Translations under genes and position numbers: made by a program
Shown here: positions 53,814-61,962 of the stretch, piece by piece
How the letters are laid out: the number at the start of each line of letters is the position of its first letter
Position numbering within the stretch: the stretch's first letter is position 1
Assembly (NCBI RefSeq): GCF_004217225.1
Contig: NZ_SHKM01000002.1
Location: 921,096-985,095, forward strand
Length of the DNA: 64,000 bases
Reading direction: 5' to 3'
Origin: Azospira oryzae
GTDB taxonomy: Bacteria > Pseudomonadota > Gammaproteobacteria > Burkholderiales > Rhodocyclaceae
The notes under the pieces: model-generated
The model's database searches: none
Told to the model about the DNA's origin: nothing
What the model saw: the letters and a program-made list of their open reading frames with translations, nothing else

Positions 53814-53852
53814 CCAATAAAAAGCCCGGGCTAGTCCCGGGTTTTTTATTGG
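53814..53852. terminator. Bidirectional terminator between mpl and phaM
   Basis: A long near-perfect inverted repeat: outer arms CCAATAAAAA and TTTTTATTGG, inner GC stem CCCGGG/CCCGGG around CTAGT. There are A and T tracts on both sides, so it can serve both convergent genes. Confidence 0.92.
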
Positions 53853-53866
53853 TGCTGTTGCCGAAG

Positions 53867-54379
53867 TTACTGGGTTTTCTTGCTGCGGCTACCGGCGGTG
53901 GGCTTTTTCGGTTTGGCTGCCGTCTTGGCGGCAGCCTTTGCCTTGGGCGGTTCGGCCGGGGCTTCCGGCTGGGCGGCTTGCTGTTGCTGCAGGTGTTCCT
54001 GTACCTGGTTCATCATGTTCCAGGGCCACATGGCAGCCTGGGAAAAAGCGCTGGCCGCGGCTTCGGCGGCGGCACCGGCGGCTTCGGCCGTGCCCGAGGT
54101 GTCCTGGGCCATTTCCTCCCGCTGCTGGGCGGCCATGGCTCCCATGGTCTTTACGGCGGTGAGGGTGGAGTGCTGCATTTCCATGCCCTGGATGGTCATC
54201 TGCAGCATGGACAGGTTCATGCGCAGCCAGCCTTCCACCGCCTTCAGGTCGGTGATCTGCTTTTGCAACTCGTCCGTGTCCAGGGTGGGGGTGACCATGC
54301 CGGGGAGGGAGAAGCCCATATTGCCCCACATGTTCTTGACGAAATCCAGGGGATCGTTGCTTCCGTTGTTGAGGCTCAT
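53867..54379 (-). CDS. phaM: PhaM-type polyhydroxyalkanoate granule protein
   Basis: 170 residues from ATG 54379 with AAAGGAGA upstream. The N-terminus DPLDFVKNMWGNMGFSLPGM and LDTDELQKQITDLKAVEGWL match the PhaM family (PHA synthase activator and granule-nucleoid linker). The C-terminus is a basic Ala/Lys/Pro tail (KAAAKTAAKPKKPTAGSRSK) like histone H1, expected to bind DNA. It ties PHB granules to the nucleoid so that they partition at division. The organism therefore probably makes PHB, although no pha synthase is in the window. Confidence 0.92.
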   Translation of the reverse strand: MSLNNGSNDPLDFVKNMWGNMGFSLPGMVTPTLDTDELQKQITDLKAVEGWLRMNLSMLQMTIQGMEMQHSTLTAVKTMGAMAAQQREEMAQDTSGTAEAAGAAAEAAASAFSQAAMWPWNMMNQVQEHLQQQQAAQPEAPAEPPKAKAAAKTAAKPKKPTAGSRSKKTQ

Positions 54380-54502
54380 GGTGGGTCTCCTTTGTTGGCG
54401 CCGTATCCTGCCATAGTAGCGAATATTTTCTGCGCCGGAATAGCCGGGAGTCCGCCGGAGTGCTAAATTAGCGCCAAAACAACAACGTCATCCCATAACC
54501 CT

Positions 54503-55153
54503 ATGCTCAATTTGCTCGTCATCGAAGACCACGCGCTCGTCAGGGAGGGCCTGGTTCGCGTACTGCGTCAGCTGGAAGCGGAGGTGACCGTCTTCGAGGC
54601 TGGCGATTGCCATTCCGCCCTCGCCGTGCTGGAAAAGGAAGCGGACCTGGATCTGGTGCTGCTGGACATCGCCCTGCCGGGGCTTGATGGCCTGGCCTGC
54701 CTGGACCTCTTCCGCAGCCGCTTCCCCGCCGTTCCGGTGGTGGTCGTTTCCGCCTACGACGATGCCCATACGGTGAACCGGGCGCTCAAGCACGGCGCCC
54801 TGGGCTTCATTCCCAAGGCCTATTCCACCGAGAAGCTGGTGGCGGCGGTGCGGCAGGTGTTGGGCGGCAGCATCCACAAGCCGGAGCAGACCATGCCGGT
54901 GAACCTGGGGGCCGAACTGGCGCCCACGCCGGCGGTGCAGGAAGCGCCCGCTTCCGAATTCGGCCTGACCGAGCGTCAGGCCGAGGTGCTGGGGCTGATG
55001 ACCAAGGGCAAGTCCAACCGGGACATCGCCAATCTGCTGGGCCTCTCCGAAGGCACGGTGAAAATCCACATCACCGCCATTTTCAAGGCCCTCGGCGTTT
55101 CCAGCCGGACCCAGGCCCTGGTGGCCGTCAGCCGCCTGGGCATCAAGGTCTGA
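54503..55153 (+). CDS. NarL/FixJ-type response regulator
   Basis: 216 residues. The receiver domain has the acidic pair in VIEDHALVREG, phosphoacceptor D55 in LVLLDIALPGLDG and Lys in FIPKAYSTEKLV. The LuxR-type helix-turn-helix is FGLTERQAEVLGLMTKGKSN through GTVKIHITAIFKALGV. It probably pairs with the convergent histidine kinase at 55155, whose stop codon is one base beyond this stop. Target genes are unknown. No clear Shine-Dalgarno precedes the ATG. Confidence 0.93.
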   Translation: MLNLLVIEDHALVREGLVRVLRQLEAEVTVFEAGDCHSALAVLEKEADLDLVLLDIALPGLDGLACLDLFRSRFPAVPVVVVSAYDDAHTVNRALKHGALGFIPKAYSTEKLVAAVRQVLGGSIHKPEQTMPVNLGAELAPTPAVQEAPASEFGLTERQAEVLGLMTKGKSNRDIANLLGLSEGTVKIHITAIFKALGVSSRTQALVAVSRLGIKV

Positions 55154-55154
55154 C

Positions 55155-57059
55155 CTAGGCGCTTTCCGTCTTTTCCAGTTCGCCGGCCAGGCGCTGCAGC
55201 AAGGCACGCAGCTTGGCCGGTCGCGCCGGATGGGGCAGGCTGAACCAGCCCCCGTCCGCCATTCCCTCCTGCTCTTCCCCGCCGATGATCACGGCCGGGC
55301 GCTCCGGCGCCAGGGCCAGCACTTCGCGCAAGGTTGTGCCGTTGCCCGGTGCCAGCCAGAGGAAGGGGCCTTCGCTGCCGGCGGCCATCTCGGCCAGCAG
55401 GGCCTGGGCCGCGGCGACCGACTCCACCCGGCGGCAGCGCAGGCCCCAGTCCCGCAGCCAGGCCTCCAGCTGCTCGGCGCTTTCGGCCATGAAGCCCGGG
55501 CCGTAGGCCAGCAGGGCGGCCAGAGGCGGGCGTTGTTCCAGTTCGGTGGCGGGCGTCTCCGCCACGGCCGCGCAGGCCGGCAGTTGGACTGCGAACACCG
55601 AGCCCTGGCCCAGGGCGGAGCGCAGATCCAGGGGGGCCTCCATGGCCTTGGCCAGCCGGTCCACGATGGCCAGGCCCAGTCCCAGGCCCTTGCCCTGGCC
55701 CCGTTCCGCATTGCCGACCTGGACGAATTCCTCGAACACGGCCCGCTGGAACTCGGGGGCGATGCCGTCGCCGCTGTCCCTCACCTCGACCCGCCAGGCC
55801 TGGCCCCGGCGGCGGGCGGCGACCAGGATGCTGCCCCGCTCGGTGTAGCGCAGGGCATTGGTGATGAGGTTGCCCAGCAGCCGTTCCACCAGGGCCGGGT
55901 CCGTATGGGCCCAGGCCCGGGTGGGGCGGAAGCGCAGGCGCAGCCCCCGGTTCTCCGCTTCCCGGGCATAGGTCTGCTGCAGCTTGTCGAAGATGGCCTG
56001 CAGGGGCGTGGCCAGGGGCTGGGGATTGACCCCGGCCACATCCAGGCGGGAGATGTTGAGCAGGGCGTCCAGCAGCTCCGACATGCTGCGGATGGAGGTG
56101 CCGATCTGGCCGGCCAGCTTTTCCTGGTCCGGGCCCCGGGCGTGGTTCTTCAGGTCGGAGGCGAACAGGTTGAGGGCGTGCAGGGGTTGCCGCAGGTCGT
56201 GGCTGGCGGCAGCCAGGAAGCGGGACTTGGCCAGGCTTGAGCGCTCCGCCTCGGCCCGCTTGCGTTCCAGTTCCCGGGTGGCGTCGGCGATCTTGCCTTC
56301 CAGGTTGTCCCGGGCTTCCTGCAGGGCCTGGGCCATGGTGTTGAAGCCTTCTTCCAGGCGCTGCAGGTCGCCGCCGCTGTCGGCGGGCAGCTGCAGGTTG
56401 AGCTGGCCGGCGCGGATGCGCTCCACCGCCTTTTCCAGGCGCACGATGGGGCGGCTCACCTGGCGCGTCAGGATCATGGCCAGCAGACTGGTGGCGGCCA
56501 CGGTCAGCAGCACCAGGGTTAGGGTGAAGGCGATGGTTTCCTGGCGGCGGGTCTCCAGGGACTGGCGGGACATCTCCACCACCACCCAGCCGAGCAGGGG
56601 CGGCGGCTCGGGGCGGCCGGCTACCGGGGACTCGGCGAGGAAGGGGTCCTGGATGTCGAAGCGGTGGCGCAGCACCGGGGCGGCGATGCGCAGATGGTCT
56701 TCATCCTCGTGGATGACGTCGCTCTGGGTCGGGCTCGGCAAGGGCGAGAGGGGCGCCGGCAGGGCGCCGCTGGCCGCCAGGGCCTCGCCCTCCTGGTCGT
56801 AGACCTCGACGCTGTTCACGTGGGCTTCCTCCAGGGCGGCCAGGGCCACGCTGCCCAGGGTCTGGCGGTCGCCGGAGTAGGTGCTGTACTCGGCGATGGC
56901 CGCCAGCTGCCGGGCCAGGCCCAGGCCCCGGTCCCGCAGGTCCCGGTCCAGGTCGGAGAGCAGGGCGAGGACGAAGTAGACGCTGAGGGCGCCGGCCACC
57001 GCCACGGCGGGGGCCAGGGCGAGCAGGAGGATGCGGGTCTGGATGCCCCAGTTTTTCAA
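55155..57059 (-). CDS. Hybrid-like sensor histidine kinase with degenerate receiver
   Basis: 634 residues if started at TTG 57059 (KNWGIQTRILLLALAPAVAV is the usual start of this type); an upstream TTG at 57137 would overlap the next gene. Order: TM1 (about 8-32), periplasmic sensor to about 170, TM2 at about 177-197, HAMP, HisKA with AASHDLRQPLHALNLFASDL, and HATPase with NLITNALRY, DSGDGIAPE and GKGLGLGLAIV. The last 120 residues look like a receiver with the phospho-Asp lost (GPFLWLAPGNG) but the PHPARPAKLRALLQ helix kept. It is the likely partner of the NarL-type regulator. Confidence 0.88.
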   Translation of the reverse strand: MKNWGIQTRILLLALAPAVAVAGALSVYFVLALLSDLDRDLRDRGLGLARQLAAIAEYSTYSGDRQTLGSVALAALEEAHVNSVEVYDQEGEALAASGALPAPLSPLPSPTQSDVIHEDEDHLRIAAPVLRHRFDIQDPFLAESPVAGRPEPPPLLGWVVVEMSRQSLETRRQETIAFTLTLVLLTVAATSLLAMILTRQVSRPIVRLEKAVERIRAGQLNLQLPADSGGDLQRLEEGFNTMAQALQEARDNLEGKIADATRELERKRAEAERSSLAKSRFLAAASHDLRQPLHALNLFASDLKNHARGPDQEKLAGQIGTSIRSMSELLDALLNISRLDVAGVNPQPLATPLQAIFDKLQQTYAREAENRGLRLRFRPTRAWAHTDPALVERLLGNLITNALRYTERGSILVAARRRGQAWRVEVRDSGDGIAPEFQRAVFEEFVQVGNAERGQGKGLGLGLAIVDRLAKAMEAPLDLRSALGQGSVFAVQLPACAAVAETPATELEQRPPLAALLAYGPGFMAESAEQLEAWLRDWGLRCRRVESVAAAQALLAEMAAGSEGPFLWLAPGNGTTLREVLALAPERPAVIIGGEEQEGMADGGWFSLPHPARPAKLRALLQRLAGELEKTESA

Positions 57060-57099
57060 GATGGCGGCTGCTGTCGGTGGGAAGGTTGATGACGTTAGG

Positions 57100-57912
57100 C
57101 TAGGCCGGATTGTCCCCGGATGCGTCTTCCGCGGCAACTGCGGCGGCCAGCTGGGTGCGCAGACTCTCCGGGGTGTAGCAGTAGAGGCGGGTGCGGCGGC
57201 GGTCGCCCACTTCGATGATGCGATCCGCCTCGGCCCAGGGCACGGGGAAGCTGTTGCTCACCAGCAGGCCGTCGGCCGGCAGTTCCGCGGCGGCCTTCTG
57301 GCCCAGCCAGTCCATGGGTTCGGGGGAAAGGAAGGTGTACACCAGGTCGTGGCCGGCCAGGTCGGTGCGCCACATGTCGCCGTAGCGCAGGGCGGCATTG
57401 GCCTGGCCGGAGAGGCGCAGGCGGCCCAGCAGCCAGGTGAGGGGGGCGTTCTCCAGGCCATCCACCCGGACTTCGGGCAGGGCCCGGGCCAGGGGCGCCT
57501 GCAGGCTGCCGATGCCGGCCCCCAGGTCCAGGATGCGCCGGCTGCCCCGCTCCCGGGCCAGGTCGGCCAGGGCGGCCGCCGTTTCCCGGTTGGAGAGGTA
57601 GAGCGGCACCTGGCCGGAGACGGCGCCCCGGTACACCAGCAGCATGAGGATGAAGGCCAGCAGGAACCAGCCCGGGGCAATGTCGAGCTGGGCCACGGCC
57701 CAGGCCAGGGGGGCGAAGCAGGCGTGGATCAGGCGCCACCACCAGGCCTGGCGGCTGAGGGTGGCGAAGACCAGGGCGGTGGCGCCGATGGCCAGGGCCA
57801 CCTGGTCCCAGGGCAGCAGCTCGGCCTTCATGCCGTAATAGGGCCAGGCCAGGGACAGCACCAGGAGGACGGCGGCGAACTGGAGGGCGAGTTGGCGGGA
57901 GGAAGCGGGCAC
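57100..57912 (-). CDS. Membrane-anchored SAM-dependent methyltransferase
   Basis: 270 residues. Three or four hydrophobic helices occupy residues about 10-95 (LALQFAAVLLVLSLAWPYYG, IAPGWFLLAFILMLLVYRGA). A class I methyltransferase domain follows, with SAM motif RRILDLGAGIGSLQAPLARA and the acidic VRVDGLENAP. Acceptor unknown; a membrane lipid, quinone or protein is possible. The gene lies downstream of the heptamer array and ends 41 bases before the likely kinase start. Confidence 0.85.
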   Translation of the reverse strand: MPASSRQLALQFAAVLLVLSLAWPYYGMKAELLPWDQVALAIGATALVFATLSRQAWWWRLIHACFAPLAWAVAQLDIAPGWFLLAFILMLLVYRGAVSGQVPLYLSNRETAAALADLARERGSRRILDLGAGIGSLQAPLARALPEVRVDGLENAPLTWLLGRLRLSGQANAALRYGDMWRTDLAGHDLVYTFLSPEPMDWLGQKAAAELPADGLLVSNSFPVPWAEADRIIEVGDRRRTRLYCYTPESLRTQLAAAVAAEDASGDNPA

Positions 57913-57983
57913 GGCGGAGCCTGAAAAAAAGCGGGTCGGTCATTGTAACCGACCCGCCGTTCCGGCCCGGACGGGCTCGCCGG

Positions 57984-58158
57984 CCTCGGACCTCGGACCT
58001 CGGACCTCGGACCTCAGACCTCAGACCTCAGACCTCAGACCTCAGACCTCAGACCTCAGACCTCAGACCTCAGACCTCAGACCTCAGACCTCAGACCTCG
58101 GACCTCGGACCTCGGACCTCAGACCTCAGACCTCAGACCTCAGACCTCAGACCTCAGA
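57984..58158. repeat. 25-copy tandem heptamer array, CCTCRGA
   Basis: Exactly 25 head-to-tail units of 7 bp with no indels: four CCTCGGA, twelve CCTCAGA, three CCTCGGA and six CCTCAGA. On the minus strand it reads TCTGAGG/TCCGAGG, and the stop codon TGA (58154-58156) of the indolepyruvate oxidoreductase gene is within the last unit. The array fills the gap to the methyltransferase gene on the same strand. It carries no stable hairpin. It is a variable-number tandem repeat candidate. Confidence 0.97.
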
Positions 58159-61100
58159 CCGCCGGGGCCGCTCCGCCCCCTTCCAGTTGCCGCAGCAGCT
58201 CCTGGCGCTGCTGTCGGGCTTTCTCGGCGCTGGCGGCCTTGACGTGGCCGTAGCCGCGCACGCTTTCCGGCAGCCGCGCCAGTTCCAGCAGCGCCGGGTG
58301 GGCGCTGCCGGCGGCCAGGGCCTCCAGAATGCGCTCCAGGTCTGCCTCGTAGCCGGCCTGCAACGCCCGTTCCATGCGCCTTTCGGCGGTGTGGCCGAAA
58401 ACGTCCAGGGCCGTGCCGCGCAGGAACTTGAGGCGGGCCAGCAGCTTCAGGGCGCCGAGCATCCAGGGGCCGTACTGCCGCTTGCGGATCTGGCCGCTAC
58501 GCGGGTCCGACCTGGCCCACAGGGGCGGGGCCAGGTGCACATGCACCGCGTAGTCCTTGCCCGGTTCGCCGGCGAAGGTCTGGCGCAGACGGGCGAAGAA
58601 CTCGGGCCGGGTGTGCAGGCGCGCCACTTCGTACTCGTCCTTGATGGCCAGAACCTTGAAGTAGTTGCGGGCGGCGGCCAGGGTCACCGGCAGGGCCGGG
58701 GCCAGGGGCGCCTCGGCCTGGCGCAGGGCTTCGATGCGCTGGCGGTAGCGGCGGCCCAGGGCGGCGTCCTGGTAGTCCGTCAGTTCCTGTTCCCGCAGGG
58801 CCAGCACTTCCTCCAGGGCGGCGTCAGGCCGGGGCGGCGGCGTGTCTGCGGCAGGTGTTGCCAGCTGGCGTACCCGGGCCTCGTCCACGGCGGTGCGGCG
58901 GCCCCAGTCGAGGGCCTGGAGATTGGCCGCCACGGCGGTACCGTTGAGCTCGATGGCCCGGCCCAGGGCCGGCAGGCTCACCGGCACCAGGCCTTTCTGC
59001 CAGGCGTAGCCGAGGAGGAACATGTTGGTATACAGGGCGTCGCCCATGAGGGCCGTGGCCAGGGCCTGGGCGTCGAGGAACCAGGCGTGGTCGGCGCCCA
59101 CGGTGGCGGCCACCGTCTGCTGCATGCGGGCCAGGGGGAACTGCCAGTCCGGGTTGCGGGTGAATTCGGCGGTGGGGGTTTCCGTGCAGTTCACCACGGC
59201 CCGGGTGCGCCCTTCCAGCATCTTGGACAGGGCCTCGTTGCCCGCCGTCACCACCACGTCGCCGCCCAGGATGGCGTCTGCCTCGCCGGTGGCGATGCGG
59301 GCGGCGTGGATGTCCTCCGGCCGGTCGGCGAAGCGCAGGTGGGTGAACACGGCGCCGTACTTCTGGGCCAGACCGGTCATGTCCAGCACCGAGACGCCCT
59401 TGCCGTCCAGGTGGGCGGCCATGCCGATGAGGGCGCCCAGGGTCACCACGCCGGTGCCGCCGACCCCCGTCACCAGCAGGTTGTAGGGCCGCGCCGTGGG
59501 CGGCAGCACGGGCTCGGGCAGGGGCGGCCAGTCCTGTGCGTCCATGGCCAGGGCCTGGCCCTTTTTCAGCTTTGCCCCTTTCAAAGTGACGAAGGAGGGG
59601 CAGAAACCCTTGAGGCAGGAGAAATCCTTGTTGCAGTTGGACTGGTCGATGGCCCGCTTGCGCCCGAATTCGGTTTCCACCGGGATGACCGAGAGGCAGT
59701 TGGACTGCACCGAGCAGTCGCCGCAGCCCTCGCACACCGCCTCGTTGATGAAGACGTGGCGGTCCACGTCGGCCAGCTTGCCCCGCTTGCGGCGCCGGCG
59801 CTTTTCCGTGGCGCAGGTCTGGTCGTAGATGAGGATGGTGGTGCCGGGGATCTCCCGCAGTTCCCGTTGCACTGCGTCCAGCTCGTCCCGGTGGCGCACC
59901 GGTACGTTGGGCGCCAGGTCCGTCACCTCGGCGTATTTCTCCGGCTCGTCGGTGACGATCACCATCCGGCCCACCCCTTCGGCCTCCAGCTGGCGGGTGA
60001 TGCGGGGCACGGAGAGGATGCCGTCCACCGGCTGGCCGCCGGTCATGGCCACGGCATCGTTGTAGAGGATCTTGTAGGTGATGTTGGTTTTGGCCGCCAC
60101 CGACTGGCGGATGGCCAGCAGGCCGGAGTGGAAGTAGGTGCCGTCCCCCAGGTTGGCGAAGATGTGCTTTTCTTCGGTGAAGGGCGCCTGGCCGATCCAG
60201 GTGACGCCCTCGCCGCCCATGTGGGTGAAGGTGGAGGTGCTGCGGTCCATCCAGGTCACCATGTAGTGGCAGCCGATGCCGGCCACGGCCCGGGAGCCTT
60301 CCGGCACCCGGGTGGAGGTGTTGTGGGGGCAGCCGGAGCAGAAGTGGGGCGTGCGCTGGGTGAGGATCAGGGGCGTCTGCAGGGCCTTCTGCTTGGCCTC
60401 GATGAGGTCCAGGCGGGCCTTGATGGCCGGGCTGGTGAAGTGGCGCTCGATGCGGCTGGCGATGGCCCGGGCGATCTGGGCCACGGACAGTTCGCCGGCT
60501 GCCGGCAGCAGCCAGTCGCCGTGGGCCAGATGGCCCTTGCCGTCGGGCAGCAGGGCCCATTCGCCCTTCTCGTCGAACTTGCCCACCACCCGGGGCCGCA
60601 CGTCCTCGCGCCAGTTGTAGAGCTCTTCCTTCAACTGGTATTCCAGCATCTGGCGCTTCTCTTCCACCACCAGGATTTCGTCCAGCCCCTCGGCGAACTG
60701 GCGCACCCCTTCCGATTCCAGAGGCCAGACCATGCCCACCTTGTAGAGGCGGATGCCGATCTGGGCGGCCAGCTGCTGGTCGATGCCCAGCTCGTCCAGG
60801 GCCTGCATCACGTCCAGATAGGACTTGCCGGCGGTGATGATGCCCAGGCGCGGTGCCGGGGAGTCGATGACGATGCGGTTGAGCCGGTTGGCCCGGGCGT
60901 AGGCGAGGGCGGCGTAGAGCTTGAAGTGGGTGAGGCGGGCCTCCTGCACCAGGGGCGGGTCGGGCCAGCGGATGTTGAGGCCATCGGCCGGCAGTTCGAA
61001 ATCCTCCGGCAGGCGGATGTCCAGGGCCATGGGGTCCACCCACACCGAGGCCGAGGTTTCCACCGTGTCCGCCAGGGCCTTGAAGGCCACCCAGCAGCCC

Positions 61101-61705
61101 GAATAGCGGCTCATGGCCCAGCCGTGCAGGCCGTATTCCAGGTACTCCTGGACGTTGGCCGGATACAGCACCGGCATCATCACCGCCTTGAAGACGTGCT
61201 CGGTCTGGTGGGGCAGGGTGGAGGACTTGGCGGCATGGTCGTCGCCGGCCACCACCAGCACCCCGCCGTGGCGGGAGCTGCCGGCGGCGTTGGCGTGGCG
61301 GAAGACGTCGCCGCTGCGGTCCACCCCCGGGCCCTTGCCGTACCACAGGGCAAACACCCCGTCGTACCTGGCGCCGGGGAAGAGATTGACCTGCTGGCTG
61401 CCCCAGACGGCGGTGGCGGCCAGATCCTCATTGACCCCGGGCTGGAAGGTGATGTGGTTTTCCGCCAGATATTTCTGGGCTTTCCACAGGCCCTGGTCCA
61501 GACCGCCGAGAGGGCTGCCCCGGTAGCCGGAAATGAAGCCGGCAGTATTGAGCCCCTGGGCCTGGTCCCGCAGCCGCTGCAGCATGGGCAGGCGGATCAG
61601 GGCCTGGGTGCCGGTGAGAAAGGCGCGGCCGGAAAGGGTGGTGTACTTGTCGTCCAGGCTGGCGGACGCCAGCTCCTTGGGGACGTGCAAAGAGAGATCG
61701 CTCAT
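58154..61705 (-). CDS. Fused indolepyruvate/2-oxoacid ferredoxin oxidoreductase
   Basis: 1183 residues, the fused IOR form of alpha- and betaproteobacteria. Order: N-terminal pyrimidine-binding domain (TAGFISGYRGSPLGGLDQGL), middle transferase II part, central ThDP domain (TPHFCSGCPHNTST, GDGTYFHSGL), then a 4Fe-4S motif NEAVCEGCGDCSVQSNCLSV. The C-terminal gamma domain is VTGVGGTGVVTLGALIGMAA. It oxidises aryl pyruvates or branched 2-oxoacids to acyl-CoA, passing electrons to ferredoxin. The stop codon lies inside the heptamer array. It is monocistronic. Confidence 0.94.
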   Translation of the reverse strand: MSDLSLHVPKELASASLDDKYTTLSGRAFLTGTQALIRLPMLQRLRDQAQGLNTAGFISGYRGSPLGGLDQGLWKAQKYLAENHITFQPGVNEDLAATAVWGSQQVNLFPGARYDGVFALWYGKGPGVDRSGDVFRHANAAGSSRHGGVLVVAGDDHAAKSSTLPHQTEHVFKAVMMPVLYPANVQEYLEYGLHGWAMSRYSGCWVAFKALADTVETSASVWVDPMALDIRLPEDFELPADGLNIRWPDPPLVQEARLTHFKLYAALAYARANRLNRIVIDSPAPRLGIITAGKSYLDVMQALDELGIDQQLAAQIGIRLYKVGMVWPLESEGVRQFAEGLDEILVVEEKRQMLEYQLKEELYNWREDVRPRVVGKFDEKGEWALLPDGKGHLAHGDWLLPAAGELSVAQIARAIASRIERHFTSPAIKARLDLIEAKQKALQTPLILTQRTPHFCSGCPHNTSTRVPEGSRAVAGIGCHYMVTWMDRSTSTFTHMGGEGVTWIGQAPFTEEKHIFANLGDGTYFHSGLLAIRQSVAAKTNITYKILYNDAVAMTGGQPVDGILSVPRITRQLEAEGVGRMVIVTDEPEKYAEVTDLAPNVPVRHRDELDAVQRELREIPGTTILIYDQTCATEKRRRRKRGKLADVDRHVFINEAVCEGCGDCSVQSNCLSVIPVETEFGRKRAIDQSNCNKDFSCLKGFCPSFVTLKGAKLKKGQALAMDAQDWPPLPEPVLPPTARPYNLLVTGVGGTGVVTLGALIGMAAHLDGKGVSVLDMTGLAQKYGAVFTHLRFADRPEDIHAARIATGEADAILGGDVVVTAGNEALSKMLEGRTRAVVNCTETPTAEFTRNPDWQFPLARMQQTVAATVGADHAWFLDAQALATALMGDALYTNMFLLGYAWQKGLVPVSLPALGRAIELNGTAVAANLQALDWGRRTAVDEARVRQLATPAADTPPPRPDAALEEVLALREQELTDYQDAALGRRYRQRIEALRQAEAPLAPALPVTLAAARNYFKVLAIKDEYEVARLHTRPEFFARLRQTFAGEPGKDYAVHVHLAPPLWARSDPRSGQIRKRQYGPWMLGALKLLARLKFLRGTALDVFGHTAERRMERALQAGYEADLERILEALAAGSAHPALLELARLPESVRGYGHVKAASAEKARQQRQELLRQLEGGGAAPAV

Positions 61706-61921
61706 GCGATTTGCTCCTCCATTGGTCGCCGGCGTCTCGCCTTCATCCCGTTTGCGGGCGGGCAGGATCGCGTTGGCAGGTTGGTCTGTCCGGTCGCTGC
61801 CTTGTGGGCTGTGCCGGTCTTGTCATGCGTCGCGGGTGGGCGACGCAGGCATTGTATGGGACCGCGGAGGGCGCGTAACGTTGCGTTGCAGCAGGCGCGG
61901 CGCGCAACGGCAGATGCCATG

Positions 61922-61944
61922 AAAAAGGGCGCCGCAGCGCCCTT
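61922..61944 (-). terminator. Intrinsic terminator after the D-lactate dehydrogenase-like gene
   Basis: A perfect 8-bp stem AAGGGCGC/GCGCCCTT with a four-base loop lies 18 bases after the stop at 61963 and is followed on the minus strand by further T residues (TTTTT in all). The remaining gap to 61706 shows nothing recognisable. Confidence 0.82.
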
Positions 61945-61962
61945 GGTGGGGGAGGTGGCGCC

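Noticed and set aside
57984..58158. CRISPR-like repeat
   Set aside because: Units are 7 bp with no spacers and no cas genes; it is a simple tandem repeat.
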